Below the pieces are notes generated by a model. It searched no databases. It saw only the letters and a list, made by a program, of their open reading frames with translations, and was not told where the DNA came from. A stretch of 64,000 nucleotides of DNA, taken from contig NZ_VWXI01000001.1 of NCBI RefSeq assembly GCF_011752525.1, positions 423,355-487,354 on the forward strand. The letters are read 5' to 3'. Each line of letters opens with the position of its first letter. The stretch's first letter is position 1. Shown piece by piece: positions 56,572 through 64,000 of this stretch. A program made the position numbers and the translations under genes. The stretch comes from Pantoea sp. Cy-639. GTDB lineage: Bacteria > Pseudomonadota > Gammaproteobacteria > Pseudomonadales > Pseudomonadaceae.

Positions 56572-58986
56572 TCAGTAGACCAGGTTCCAGGTAAGCGTAT
56601 AGGTCCGCCCCCGCCCCTGATAGTCGTACAGATACGCCGGCCCGTAGGTAGGCGCGTAGAACAGCGTCGCCCGTTGTCCCCACACCGTGCTGTACTGCTT
56701 GTCGAACAGGTTCTGGATCCCTGCGCTGAACGTACCGAAACCAGTCTCCTGGCTGCCCAGCAGGTCGAAAGTGGTATAGCCATCGATCTCGTGGTGGGCA
56801 TCGTCGCGCAGGGTGAAGGCATGGTTGGCCTGCAGCCGCGCCGAACGCCCGTCGCCCTTCCAGCCGACGAAGGCGGTGGCCTTGGACAACGACGCGTAGC
56901 GGGCGTCGCGCTTGACCCAGTCACCGTCGCCGTCCTGCTCTTGCGAGCGCACCAGGTGCAAGGTGCCACCGGTTTCCCAGCCGTTCTGGAAATAACGGCT
57001 CAACGCGCCCTCGAAGCCGAAGTCTCGACGCTTCTGATCCTCGACATCGATGGTCAGCGTAGCGGAATCGACGTTGATGACCTTGTCCGACCAGATGTAG
57101 TACAGCGCCGCCTGGGCGTTCCAGTCGAGGTCCGCATAGCGCCAGCCCAGCTCCACCTGGCGGCTCTTGATCCCGGCCAGTGGGTTGTCGCCCACCGACA
57201 GGCCCGGCTTGCCATAGTACTTGGCCGGGTCCGGCAACTCGAAACCCTCGCCGTAGTTGGTCCATACCTGGTGGCCATTCTTGAAGTCATAGATAGCGCC
57301 CAGGTTGTAGAGGTTCACCTGGTAGTCGTTGCTGCCACCGGGCACGTTCTTGAAGTCGCTGACCTCGACATCCATCTGTTGGCGCCGAGCGCCGCCGGAC
57401 AGGGTCAGGTTGTCGGTGAGGTGCCAGTCCAGCTGGCTGTAGAACGACACGCCATCGACCCGATAGCTGGGGTAGCGCGGCGCCTTGCTGGCCTTGTCCA
57501 GATCCAGGCCGCCACTCTCGGACGATACCCGCGCATCGAAGGTGGTCTGTTCGGCGCTGAACCGCTCACGATCCAGATCGACGCCGTAAGTCAGCTTGAA
57601 GGTGTCCCACTGCTTGGCGAACAGCGCCTTGAGGCCAGACACCTCGAAGTTCTGTTGCGAAGCCGCGAAGTAAACGCCGCGCGAACCGGTGGGCTTGCCG
57701 GTGTTGTAATAGGGGAACGGGTAGAAGTTGTCGTTCTCCTTGCGATACGAGGCCTGCAGGTAGAAGTCCTGGCCGAGCACATCGCGGTGGTGGTAGTTGG
57801 CGTTGAGCAGCAGCCGTCGGGTGCGCGGTTGCAGGTCGGACGAATAACCGCCGCGCAACTCGGCGTCCTCGAGGTCGGACGGGGCATTGTGACGCAGGTT
57901 GGGGAAGTAGATACCGGTACTGCCGTGGTTGCCGGAGTCGTAGTACTGGGCCAGCAGGTCGAGACTTTGCTGGTCGTCCAGGGTCAGGCCGAGTGTGCCG
58001 AGGATATCCAGGCTGCGGTTGTACTGCAGGTCGGTCTGGGTGTTGTCGATGAAGATCTGCTTGCCGGCACCGTCGTAGAACGCCTCGTTCTGCTCGCCGG
58101 AAATGCCCAGGCGGGCGTTGACCCGTTCGTTGCCGCCGCTGATCGACTGGGCGATGCGGGTCGACAGGTCATCGCTGTTGTTGAAGCCGCTACTGGCGCC
58201 GAGCTGGGTCTCGAAGCGCAATGGCCCTGCCTCGCCCTTCTTGGTGACGATGTTGATGATGCCGCCGGTGGCGCCGCCACCATAGATCGCGCTGGCGCCG
58301 GACAACACCTCGACGCGCTCGACGTTGAACGGCGAAATGCTGTCGAACTGGCGCGACAGTCCGCGGGAGCTGTTCTGGCTGACGCCGTCGATCATCACCA
58401 GCACGTCGCGGCCGCGCATGTTCTGGCCATAGTTGGTGCGCCCTTCAGGCGCCAGGTCCAGGCCCGGGACCAGCTTGCCGATGGCCTCCTTGAGGCTCAC
58501 GCCACTGTCGATCTGCTCGCGCAGCTGCTGCTGGTCGACCACCCAGACCGTGCCGGGGATCTCGCTGATCGCCGTGCTGGTGCGCGAGGCCACGCTGACT
58601 TCGATGGGCTTGAGGCTGACACTCTGCGGTGGCGCAGCGCGGCGCAGGGTGACCGTGCGCGCATCGTTGAACTGGTAGCTGACCCCCGTCCCGCCAAGCA
58701 ATTGCTGCAGGGCCTGCTCCAGGCTGTAGCTGCCGCTAAGCGCCGGCGCCTGCAGGTCGGCCACGTCGGCGGTGGTGTACAGCAGGTGCAGTCCGGCCTG
58801 GTCGGCGAACGCGGTCAGGGCCTGGTCCAGCGGCTGGGCTGGCAGTTCGAGGCGTACCTGGCGCGCCTGGGCGCTGGCGCCAGGGACATCGGTGGCAGCC
58901 TCGGCCAGCAGCGGGCCGGCCAGAGTAGCCAGGGCGGTGCAGGACAACATGGCGTGTTTGAAGCGGTGCGGGAGCGTGGCCTTCAC
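56572..58986 (-). CDS. TonB-dependent receptor with STN signalling domain (FecA type)
   Basis: An 804-residue outer-membrane siderophore receptor. A signal peptide ends near LLAEAA; an STN domain (about residues 40-115, with LDQALTAFADQAGLHLLY and GTGVSYQFNDARTVTLR) precedes the plug (with MRGRDVLVMIDGVSQN and GGGATGGIINIVTKKG) and a barrel ending in TLTWNLVY. The STN domain and neighbouring FecR and FecI genes show a cell-surface signalling system. The start codon is GTG at 58986, with GGAAG 11 bases before. The ligand is unknown; the barrel resembles catecholate or hydroxamate siderophore receptors. Confidence 0.9.
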   Translation of the reverse strand: MKATLPHRFKHAMLSCTALATLAGPLLAEAATDVPGASAQARQVRLELPAQPLDQALTAFADQAGLHLLYTTADVADLQAPALSGSYSLEQALQQLLGGTGVSYQFNDARTVTLRRAAPPQSVSLKPIEVSVASRTSTAISEIPGTVWVVDQQQLREQIDSGVSLKEAIGKLVPGLDLAPEGRTNYGQNMRGRDVLVMIDGVSQNSSRGLSRQFDSISPFNVERVEVLSGASAIYGGGATGGIINIVTKKGEAGPLRFETQLGASSGFNNSDDLSTRIAQSISGGNERVNARLGISGEQNEAFYDGAGKQIFIDNTQTDLQYNRSLDILGTLGLTLDDQQSLDLLAQYYDSGNHGSTGIYFPNLRHNAPSDLEDAELRGGYSSDLQPRTRRLLLNANYHHRDVLGQDFYLQASYRKENDNFYPFPYYNTGKPTGSRGVYFAASQQNFEVSGLKALFAKQWDTFKLTYGVDLDRERFSAEQTTFDARVSSESGGLDLDKASKAPRYPSYRVDGVSFYSQLDWHLTDNLTLSGGARRQQMDVEVSDFKNVPGGSNDYQVNLYNLGAIYDFKNGHQVWTNYGEGFELPDPAKYYGKPGLSVGDNPLAGIKSRQVELGWRYADLDWNAQAALYYIWSDKVINVDSATLTIDVEDQKRRDFGFEGALSRYFQNGWETGGTLHLVRSQEQDGDGDWVKRDARYASLSKATAFVGWKGDGRSARLQANHAFTLRDDAHHEIDGYTTFDLLGSQETGFGTFSAGIQNLFDKQYSTVWGQRATLFYAPTYGPAYLYDYQGRGRTYTLTWNLVY

Positions 58987-59104
58987 GAAAGAGCTTCCAG
59001 ACAGTCGTAGGGATAAGGGTTGGCTGATCAGTGCCCCTACGACGATCTGGCTACGACGAACTTGCAGCGGTAAATGAAAAAAATTTCGATTCCGCTTGAA
59101 CGGC

Positions 59105-59983
59105 TCAATACACCACGGCCAGGAACGGCAAGTAAGTGACCTTCAGCCCATAACGCTGCTCGAGGGTGCGCAACAGCGCATGGGGGTCGTCAAGGTCGAA
59201 CACGCCGCTGACTTCGAGGGCCGCGAGCTGCTGGTCGGGGATCACGATACGACCATGCTGGTAGCGCTCCAGCTCGGCCAGCACCTGGCCCAGCGGCTTG
59301 CCATTGAAGATCAGCTTGCCGCGCTGCCAGGCGGTGCGGGTCCCGGCATCCGGCGTGGGTTGCAGCACCTGGCCCGCGACCTCGGCCTGGCCCTCGGCCA
59401 GCAGCACCTGAGCGCCACCCGGCTCGCGCCGCACACTGAACACCGCCGCGTTGCCGGTCACCGGCGCGCCCCCCGCCTGCACCACGAAGGGACGGGGATC
59501 GGCGACCGTTTCGAACAACGCCTCGCCCGCCTCCAGCACCACCTTGCGCTGGTGCTCATCGAACACCACCGACAAGGCGCTGGCGCTGTTCAGGGTGACC
59601 CGAGAACCGTCGGCCAGGGTCAGGCTCTGTCGCTGGCCGACGCTGGTGTGATAGTCCGCCCGCCAGATCGGCAACTGTTGCCAGGCAACATGCCCGGCCA
59701 TGCCCAAGACCAGCGACGCGGCGACCGCCGACAGCCAGCGCCACCTGCGTGGCGCGGCCGGCAGGCTGGCCTTGGCCGTCGGCGTATGCCCCAGGTCGAG
59801 CCACAATGCCTCGGCCTCGGCCGCCGCTTCGGCATGCGCCGGGCTCAGCCGACACCAATGCTGGTAACGGCTGTGGTCGATCGCCGTGGCATTGCCCGAG
59901 TGCAGCAGGACCTGCCAGTCGAGGGCATCGTCGGACAACGTGCTGAGCGGTTGTGGGGCGGGCATGGCGTGGGCTTCAGTCAT
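59105..59983 (-). CDS. FecR-family anti-sigma/sensor protein
   Basis: A 292-residue inner-membrane regulator of the FecR type. The N-terminal cytoplasmic part (about 1-80, with DDALDWQVLLHSGNAT) binds the sigma factor, one membrane span lies at about residues 83-103, and the periplasmic FecR domain follows (LTLADGSRVTLNSASALSV, GEALFETVADPRPFVV). It would relay the receptor signal. It overlaps the sigma-factor gene by 8 bases; the ATG at 59983 is chosen. Confidence 0.9.
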   Translation of the reverse strand: MTEAHAMPAPQPLSTLSDDALDWQVLLHSGNATAIDHSRYQHWCRLSPAHAEAAAEAEALWLDLGHTPTAKASLPAAPRRWRWLSAVAASLVLGMAGHVAWQQLPIWRADYHTSVGQRQSLTLADGSRVTLNSASALSVVFDEHQRKVVLEAGEALFETVADPRPFVVQAGGAPVTGNAAVFSVRREPGGAQVLLAEGQAEVAGQVLQPTPDAGTRTAWQRGKLIFNGKPLGQVLAELERYQHGRIVIPDQQLAALEVSGVFDLDDPHALLRTLEQRYGLKVTYLPFLAVVY

Positions 59984-60494
59984 GGTTGTGCTTGAGCCAG
60001 TCACGGCAATGGCGCAAGGCCTGGCCGATGTATTTTGCCACCATGCTCTCGGAAACGCCCAGTCGTTGCGCGATCTGCGCCTGGGTCAGGCCTTCGACAC
60101 GGTTGAGTAACAGTGCCTGGCGTGCGTTGCCGGATAACTGCAGCAGCGCTTGGTCGAGGATCTGCAGACGCTCGCGGGCCAGCAAGGCAGCCTCCGGAGG
60201 CGGTGCCGGGCAGGCGATCGGAGTGTCGCCATCGCTGTCCTCGTGGCTGGCTGCCAGGCGCTGCTCACGGCGCAAGGCATCAATGGCGAGGTTGCCGGCC
60301 ACGCGAAAGATGAAACTGCGCGCATGCAGCACCCGCACGGCCTGATCGTCGACCTTCACCAGCTTGAGGTAGGTTTCCTGGGCGACATCGGCGGCACGCT
60401 GCCGGTCGCTCATGCGCCGGGTCAGGAACTGCAGCAGGTCATCGTAATGCTCCTGGAAACTGGCCAGCAGCCCGGACACGGGAGAGGTCGCCAT
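59976..60494 (-). CDS. ECF sigma factor, FecI type
   Basis: A 172-residue ECF sigma factor of the iron-starvation group. Region 2 contains FLTRRMSDRQRAADVAQETYLKL, and region 4 contains LLLNRVEGLTQAQIAQRLGVSESMVAKYIGQAL. It heads the sigma-FecR-FecA order and is preceded by a Fur-like box. It would drive the receptor operon when its ligand is present. Confidence 0.93.
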   Translation of the reverse strand: MATSPVSGLLASFQEHYDDLLQFLTRRMSDRQRAADVAQETYLKLVKVDDQAVRVLHARSFIFRVAGNLAIDALRREQRLAASHEDSDGDTPIACPAPPPEAALLARERLQILDQALLQLSGNARQALLLNRVEGLTQAQIAQRLGVSESMVAKYIGQALRHCRDWLKHNHD

Positions 60495-60534
60495 GGAAAA
60501 GTGAAGGCCGTCGGGAAGAGTTATCGAACGTTAA

Positions 60535-60549
60535 TGAGAAACAGTATCT
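60535..60549 (-). promoter_or_regulatory. Fur-like box upstream of the fecI-type gene
   Basis: TGAGAAACAGTATCT matches the Fur core TGATAATnATTATCA at 11 of 14 defined positions and is about 41 bases before the sigma-factor start. Fur repression of such sigma genes is normal in pseudomonads. Confidence 0.6.
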
Positions 60550-60629
60550 TTCATAATGCCCGGTACTTTCAACGCCGCCGCGCTTTTGCCACACTGCCGG
60601 CTCGCCCGTGACCCGAGTCCCTCACCGCC

Positions 60630-61100
60630 ATGCTCGTCCGCTGCTGCCTGATCCTGCTGTTGTGCCTGGGCCTGAACGCCTGCGCTCTGTTCCAGAACCG
60701 CGATCCGCTGAACATCAGCGTGATCGGCATCGATCCCCTGCCCGGCCAGGACCTGGAACTGCGCATGGCGGTGAAGATCCGCGTGCAGAACCCCAACGAG
60801 ACACCAGTGGACTTCAGCGGTGTCGCCTTGAACCTGGAGGTCAACGACCAGCCGCTGGCCGCCGGTGTCAGCAACCAGCGCGGGCATATCGACCGCTACG
60901 GCGAAACCGTGCTCAGCGTGCCGGTGAGCATCACCGCGTTCGCCTTTCTGCGCCAGGCCTACGGGCTGGGCCGGGTCGAGTCGCTGCAGGGCCTGCCCTA
61001 CGTGCTGCGTGGCAAGCTGGCCGGTGGACCATTGGGCACGGTGCGTTTCATCGACAAGGGCCGGCTCGACCTGCCCGCGCCAACCGGCTACGCCTGGTAG
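60630..61100 (+). CDS. LEA14-like lipoprotein
   Basis: A 156-residue lipoprotein with lipobox LGLNAC and an LEA type 2 (water-stress) domain: LRMAVKIRVQNPNETPVDFSGVALNLEVNDQPLAAG and the C-terminal LRGKLAGGPLGTVRF. Its role in bacteria is not known; it is probably in the outer membrane or periplasm. The start at 60630 gives a proper signal. It converges with the nitrilase remnant, whose stop lies two bases away. Confidence 0.85.
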   Translation: MLVRCCLILLLCLGLNACALFQNRDPLNISVIGIDPLPGQDLELRMAVKIRVQNPNETPVDFSGVALNLEVNDQPLAAGVSNQRGHIDRYGETVLSVPVSITAFAFLRQAYGLGRVESLQGLPYVLRGKLAGGPLGTVRFIDKGRLDLPAPTGYAW

Positions 61101-61102
61101 TC

Positions 61103-61390
61103 TCAGCCGCCGCTGCCGATGAAGCGCACGCCTGGGCGCGCACGTTCATCCACGCTCAACTCGAATACATCCGGCCGCGCGTAGTGACCGACCACGTCGA
61201 AGTCGTAGCGCGCCCGCACCAGCTCATCGGTATCGACTTGCGCACAGAGCAGTCCGCGTTCGCCCAGCAACGGCCCGGCCAGTACTTCGCCGAGCGGCCC
61301 GACGATGACGCTGCCGCCATTGATCAGCGGCCGTTCGGCCGGCCAGTTGGACCGGGTGTGCACAGCCGTGCAGGAAGTGTCCGCCTGACT
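61103..61390 (-). pseudogene. C-terminal remnant of a nitrilase-family hydrolase
   Basis: About 95 residues match the end of a carbon-nitrogen hydrolase (nitrilase): GGSVIVGPLGEVLAGPLLGE, ARYDFDVVGHYARPDVFEL and VDERARPGVRFI. The rest, including all three catalytic residues (Glu, Lys, Cys), is missing, and no start with a ribosome site is present. The upstream border abuts the 87-residue gene at 61390. A deletion has left only the tail. Confidence 0.82.
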
Positions 61391-61653
61391 CAACGATTGG
61401 CGCTGGCGGCAGCCATCATCTTGTTGACTTCGCTACGCACCAGGTAGGTGAACTCTGCTGGCGACATGCCATCCAGTTCGGCGCGCACCCATTCAGCCCA
61501 CTTGCCCTTGCGCCGCGACTTTTCCGAGATCAGCCGCGCGGCCTCGGCCTTGGCCTTGCCCAGGTTGTTCTGCCAATACTCGAACAAGCGAGCCTTTTCC
61601 GCCTCGATCTGCGCCCGTTCCTCGAAGCTCATGTTGGCCAGATTGAAACTCAT
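61390..61653 (-). CDS. Conserved small hypothetical protein
   Basis: An 87-residue, charged, mainly helical protein (FEERAQIEAEKARLFEYWQNNLGKAKAEAARLI). I do not recognise a family; the form is that of a conserved small cytoplasmic protein of pseudomonads. The ATG at 61653 has AGGT upstream. Its end touches the nitrilase remnant, so the deletion that made the remnant may have stopped here. Confidence 0.65.
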   Translation of the reverse strand: MSFNLANMSFEERAQIEAEKARLFEYWQNNLGKAKAEAARLISEKSRRKGKWAEWVRAELDGMSPAEFTYLVRSEVNKMMAAASANR

Positions 61654-61782
61654 GGGGTAATACCTGCCACTGAAAAATGGGGGCTATCTTACACTGTCGC
61701 GGCCGGGCATCGGTACGCCGCTGCAACTTTCCAGGCGTGGCGGCATCCACTGTTCAACTCCCCCCTTGACGAGGACGTGTAG

Positions 61783-62103
61783 ATGGCCAGGAAAACCACC
61801 GTGCAAACCGATAGTGAACAGATCAAGGACCAAGTGTTCAGCGAGTTGCAGGCATTGATCGAGGAGTCGGAGCGACTGCTCACTGACAGTGCATCGCTGG
61901 TCGGCGAAGACGCCGATACCCTGCGCGCCCAGCTCGGCCTGAAACTGCGCCAGGCCCGGGATGCCACCAGTCGACTGGGGCAGAAGGCGCAACCGGTGGT
62001 CGAGGCGACCCAGCAATATATCGGCGGCCATCCCTGGCAGACCGTGGCGATTTCAGCAGGGCTCGGCCTGGTGGTCGGCTTGTTGCTGGGACGCCGGCAG
62101 TAA
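61783..62103 (+). CDS. DUF883 (ElaB/YqjD-type) ribosome-associated membrane protein
   Basis: A 106-residue protein with an N-terminal helical region and a C-terminal membrane helix (VAISAGLGLVVGLLLGRR). GGHPWQTVAISAG is the DUF883 signature. In E. coli YqjD and ElaB are tail-anchored and bind stationary-phase ribosomes. The start at 61783 has GAGGA upstream. Confidence 0.85.
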   Translation: MARKTTVQTDSEQIKDQVFSELQALIEESERLLTDSASLVGEDADTLRAQLGLKLRQARDATSRLGQKAQPVVEATQQYIGGHPWQTVAISAGLGLVVGLLLGRRQ

Positions 62104-62110
62104 GCGTCGC

Positions 62111-62728
62111 TCAGGCGACCTGGGCCATGGGGATGCCGCTGTGGAAGCGCAGCTCCTGGTCCGGGGAGCTGATCAGTTCGGCTTCCGCCGCACGTACCAA
62201 CTCCACCACCCGGGCAATGTCCGCCTCGTCGCCATACTGATGCGCCAGTTTCAGGTAACCCTGATAGTGACGCGCCTCGCTCTTGAGCAGGCCGTGGTAG
62301 AAGGTGCCGAGCTCTTCGTCCAGGTGCGGTACCAAGGCGGCGAAACGCTCACAGCTACGGGCCTCGATGAACGCGCCGACCACTAGCGTATCCACCAGCT
62401 TGACCGGCTCGTGGGCCCGTACCAGACGCCGCAGACCCGAGGCATATCGTCCCGCAGACACCGGCCGCAACGGTACGTCGCGACGCTTCATCAGCCGCAG
62501 GACCTGCTCGTGGTGCACCAGTTCCTCACGGGCCAGGCGCGACATCATGTTGATCAAGTCCAGGTGGCTGTTGTACTTGGCGATCAAGCTCAATGCCGTG
62601 CTCGCGGCCTTGAACTCGCAGTTCTTGTGATCGATCAGCAGGGTCTCCTGGTCGGCCAGCGCCGCCTCGATCCAGGCATCAGGGGTACGGCAACCGAGGA
62701 AGGCATCGATTTCAGGAATCAGGGACAT
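62111..62728 (-). CDS. miaE: tRNA-(ms2io6A)-hydroxylase MiaE
   Basis: A 205-residue diiron enzyme that hydroxylates the isopentenyl group of ms2i6A37 in tRNA using oxygen. The diiron ligand helices are visible: IDHKNCEFKAASTALSL, REELVHHEQVLRLMKRR, EARSCERFAALVPH and SEARHYQGYLKL. The ATG at 62728 starts the family N-terminus (MSLIPEIDAFLGC). It diverges from the ANR-type universal stress gene, with 156 bases between. Confidence 0.93.
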   Translation of the reverse strand: MSLIPEIDAFLGCRTPDAWIEAALADQETLLIDHKNCEFKAASTALSLIAKYNSHLDLINMMSRLAREELVHHEQVLRLMKRRDVPLRPVSAGRYASGLRRLVRAHEPVKLVDTLVVGAFIEARSCERFAALVPHLDEELGTFYHGLLKSEARHYQGYLKLAHQYGDEADIARVVELVRAAEAELISSPDQELRFHSGIPMAQVA

Positions 62729-62804
62729 GGCACTCGCAATCACACAGGGCGTCAACAGGACCGGCGATTATACCGGCGACGCCGCCGAGTGCCAGTGACT
62801 ATGC

Positions 62805-62847
62805 TTGATGCAGGTCAAGCGCCGGCGGAAGGCGCGCCGTCTATAGT
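62805..62847 (+). promoter_or_regulatory. ANR-dependent promoter of the universal stress gene
   Basis: TTGATGCAGGTCAA (62805-62818) is a perfect ANR/FNR box. A good -10 box, TATAGT, is at 62842-62847, and a start about 6-7 bases later puts the box at about -41.5, the class II position. The 30-base leader carries AAAAGGAG before the ATG. This is the best-supported regulatory site in the window. Confidence 0.82.
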
Positions 62848-62884
62848 CAGGCATTGGTCGCCATCCAAAAAGGAGCTCACGTCC

Positions 62885-63748
62885 ATGCAAGCCGTCCGCA
62901 GCATCCTCGTCGTTCTCGACCCCGAACACGCCCACAGCCGCGCCCTGACTCGGGCCAAACTGATCGCTGGCGTGACCGGTGCGCGCCTTCACCTGTTGAT
63001 GTGCGACAAGAAGCAGGACCATGCGGCGCTGCTCAGCCTGCTCAGCAGCCAGCTACACGACGATGGCTATGACAATGTCACCTACGAGCAGCATTGGCAG
63101 GAAACTCTGCACAAATCGATCATCCAGGTACAACAGGCCGAAGGTTGCGAACTGGTGATCAAGGAGCATCGACCAGACAATCCGCTGCGCAAGGCGCTAT
63201 TGACGCCCAGTGACTGGAAGCTGCTGCGCGAGTGCCCGTGCGCCGTGCTGATGGTCAAGAGCGAACGGCCCTGGACAGGCGGCAAGATCCTCGCCGCTGT
63301 CGATGTCGGCAACCAGGACGAAGACCATCGGCGCCTGCATGCCAGTATCATCGACCACGGCTACGCTATCGCCAGCCTGGCCAAGGGCGAGTTGCACGTG
63401 ATCAGCGCCCACCCCTCCCCCATGCTGGCGGCATCGGATCCGGTGTACCAGCTCAGTGAAACCATCGAGAAACGCTATCGGGAAGCTTGCCTGGCATTCC
63501 AGGCCGAGTTCGATATCAGCGCCGATCGTCTGCATATTGCCGAAGGTCCCGCCGATGTGCTGATTCCCTATACCGAAAAGCAGTGCGAGGCGGTGGTGAC
63601 GATCCTCGGCACCGTGGCCCGCACTGGTATTTCCGGGGCCCTGATCGGCAATACCGCTGAAGTGGTGCTGGATACACTCGAAAGCGATGTGCTGGTACTC
63701 AAGAGTGAAGAGGCCACGGCCCATCTGGCCGAGCTCGCCCGCGACTGA
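62885..63748 (+). CDS. Universal stress protein, tandem-domain (UspE-like)
   Basis: A 287-residue protein with two Usp domains (about 1-130 and 135-287). The end of the second, ILGTVARTGISGALIGNTAEVVLDTLESDVLVLK, is the typical Usp C-terminal block with the G-x2-G-x9-G[S/T] nucleotide-like loop. ANR control (box and -10 seen upstream) fits the anaerobic-survival Usps of pseudomonads. The start at 62885 has AAGGAG nearby. Confidence 0.92.
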   Translation: MQAVRSILVVLDPEHAHSRALTRAKLIAGVTGARLHLLMCDKKQDHAALLSLLSSQLHDDGYDNVTYEQHWQETLHKSIIQVQQAEGCELVIKEHRPDNPLRKALLTPSDWKLLRECPCAVLMVKSERPWTGGKILAAVDVGNQDEDHRRLHASIIDHGYAIASLAKGELHVISAHPSPMLAASDPVYQLSETIEKRYREACLAFQAEFDISADRLHIAEGPADVLIPYTEKQCEAVVTILGTVARTGISGALIGNTAEVVLDTLESDVLVLKSEEATAHLAELARD

Positions 63749-63841
63749 CTTCCAGCATCGCCTTGTCGCAGCAGCCAGGTCCCTGTAGGAGCCAGCCGAC
63801 GCGGTCATAAGGTTGCACTGGCTTTACGGGCACGGAAAAGA

Positions 63842-63877
63842 CAAAACCCCTACCTGCATGTGCAGATAGGGGTTTTG
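63842..63877. terminator. Bidirectional terminator between usp and the rRNA operon
   Basis: CAAAACCCCTACCTGCA and TGCAGATAGGGGTTTTG form a nearly perfect 17-base-pair stem (one mismatch) around TG. The TTTTG end on one side and CAAAA on the other allow it to stop both the usp gene (plus) and the rRNA operon (minus). A fragment resembling a REP (GTAGGAGCCAGC, 63786) lies before it. Confidence 0.88.
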
Positions 63878-63884
63878 CGAAATG

Positions 63885-64000
63885 AATCTTGACGATGACC
63901 TACTCTCACATGGGGAAGCCCCACACTACCATCGGCGATGCATCGTTTCACTACTGAGTTCGGGATGGGATCAGGTGGTTCCAATGCTCTATGGTCGTCA
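63885..64000 (-). rRNA. rrf: 5S ribosomal RNA, 5' end outside window
   Basis: Read on the minus strand, the sequence runs from TGACGACCATAGAGC through GGAACCACCTGATCCCATCC, CCGAACTCAGTAGTGAAACG and GATGGTAGTGTGGGG to GTAGGTCATCGTCAAGATT. This is a pseudomonad 5S rRNA with its standard conserved blocks. About 116 bases are seen and only a few 5' bases are missing. It marks the 3' end of an rRNA operon that continues to the right on the minus strand. Confidence 0.95.

Noticed and set aside
56674..59010. Long plus-strand frame opposite the FecA-type receptor
   Set aside because: The receptor on the minus strand has all expected domains, so this frame is a shadow.

Overview
The window is about 64 kb of high-GC chromosome that reads as a Pseudomonas of the P. 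putida group. The reasons are a 13-gene nuo operon with fused nuoCD next to isocitrate lyase, a second EF-G (FusA2), many P. putida-type REP elements with the core GGGAGCGGGCTTGCCCCGCG, ANR- and Fur-like boxes, and a typical pseudomonad 5S rRNA at the right edge. No phage, transposase, tRNA or CRISPR array was seen.

Layout. 1-7169: six co-directional genes for making, acetylating and trimming an alginate-like exopolysaccharide, in the unusual order algI-algJ-algF-algX-algL-algG. The set is cut by the left edge, and the AlgG-like protein lacks the catalytic DPHD motif. 7263-13583: housekeeping and accessory genes (GNATs, DUF488, a Pit phosphate transporter, a glutathione transferase, an OmpA-type lipoprotein pair, a thioesterase). 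13708-17691: an amino acid permease diverging from a LysR regulator that is followed by a 4-aminobutyrate-type aminotransferase. 17695-25508: small conserved proteins, fusA2, a 48-bp REP-derived tandem array, a SulP transporter, a secretin-N-domain protein and aceA with a long leader. 25604-26266: a YhhN protein. 26648-41610: nuoA to nuoN (complex I), closed by a strong terminator. 41752-45313: a TonB-dependent receptor, then trhP behind a perfect ANR-like box. 45807-49299: a copper cluster, copA, copB (interrupted by an amber codon), a DUF411 protein and a YqaA-like membrane protein. 49375-53151: a hydrolase, zapE, a PQQ-type sugar dehydrogenase and a small secreted protein. 53374-56454: a ureohydrolase and polyamine-binding protein diverging from a LysR regulator. 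56572-60494: a complete FecI-FecR-FecA iron-signalling set behind a Fur-like box. 60630-63748: a LEA14 lipoprotein, a nitrilase remnant, small proteins, miaE and an ANR-type universal stress protein. 63885-64000: 5S rRNA on the minus strand.

How parts fit together. The left cluster would O-acetylate (AlgI, AlgJ, AlgF, AlgX) and trim or clear (AlgL) a uronate polymer in the periplasm, while the AlgG-like beta-helix may act only as a scaffold. Respiration and oxygen sensing recur as a theme: complex I, the glyoxylate shunt, ANR-like boxes at trhP and the universal stress gene, and oxygen-dependent MiaE beside the latter. Iron control is suggested by Fur-like boxes before fecI and, unexpectedly, in the nuo upstream region.

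Best candidates for something new are the rearranged alginate-like cluster with an apparently catalytically dead epimerase homologue, the 48-bp REP-derived tandem array behind fusA2, and the orphan Fur-like box before nuo. Broken genes (copB amber, nitrilase remnant, a frameshifted small gene) are also recorded. All statements come from reading the sequence and from memory of protein families; no searches were run.
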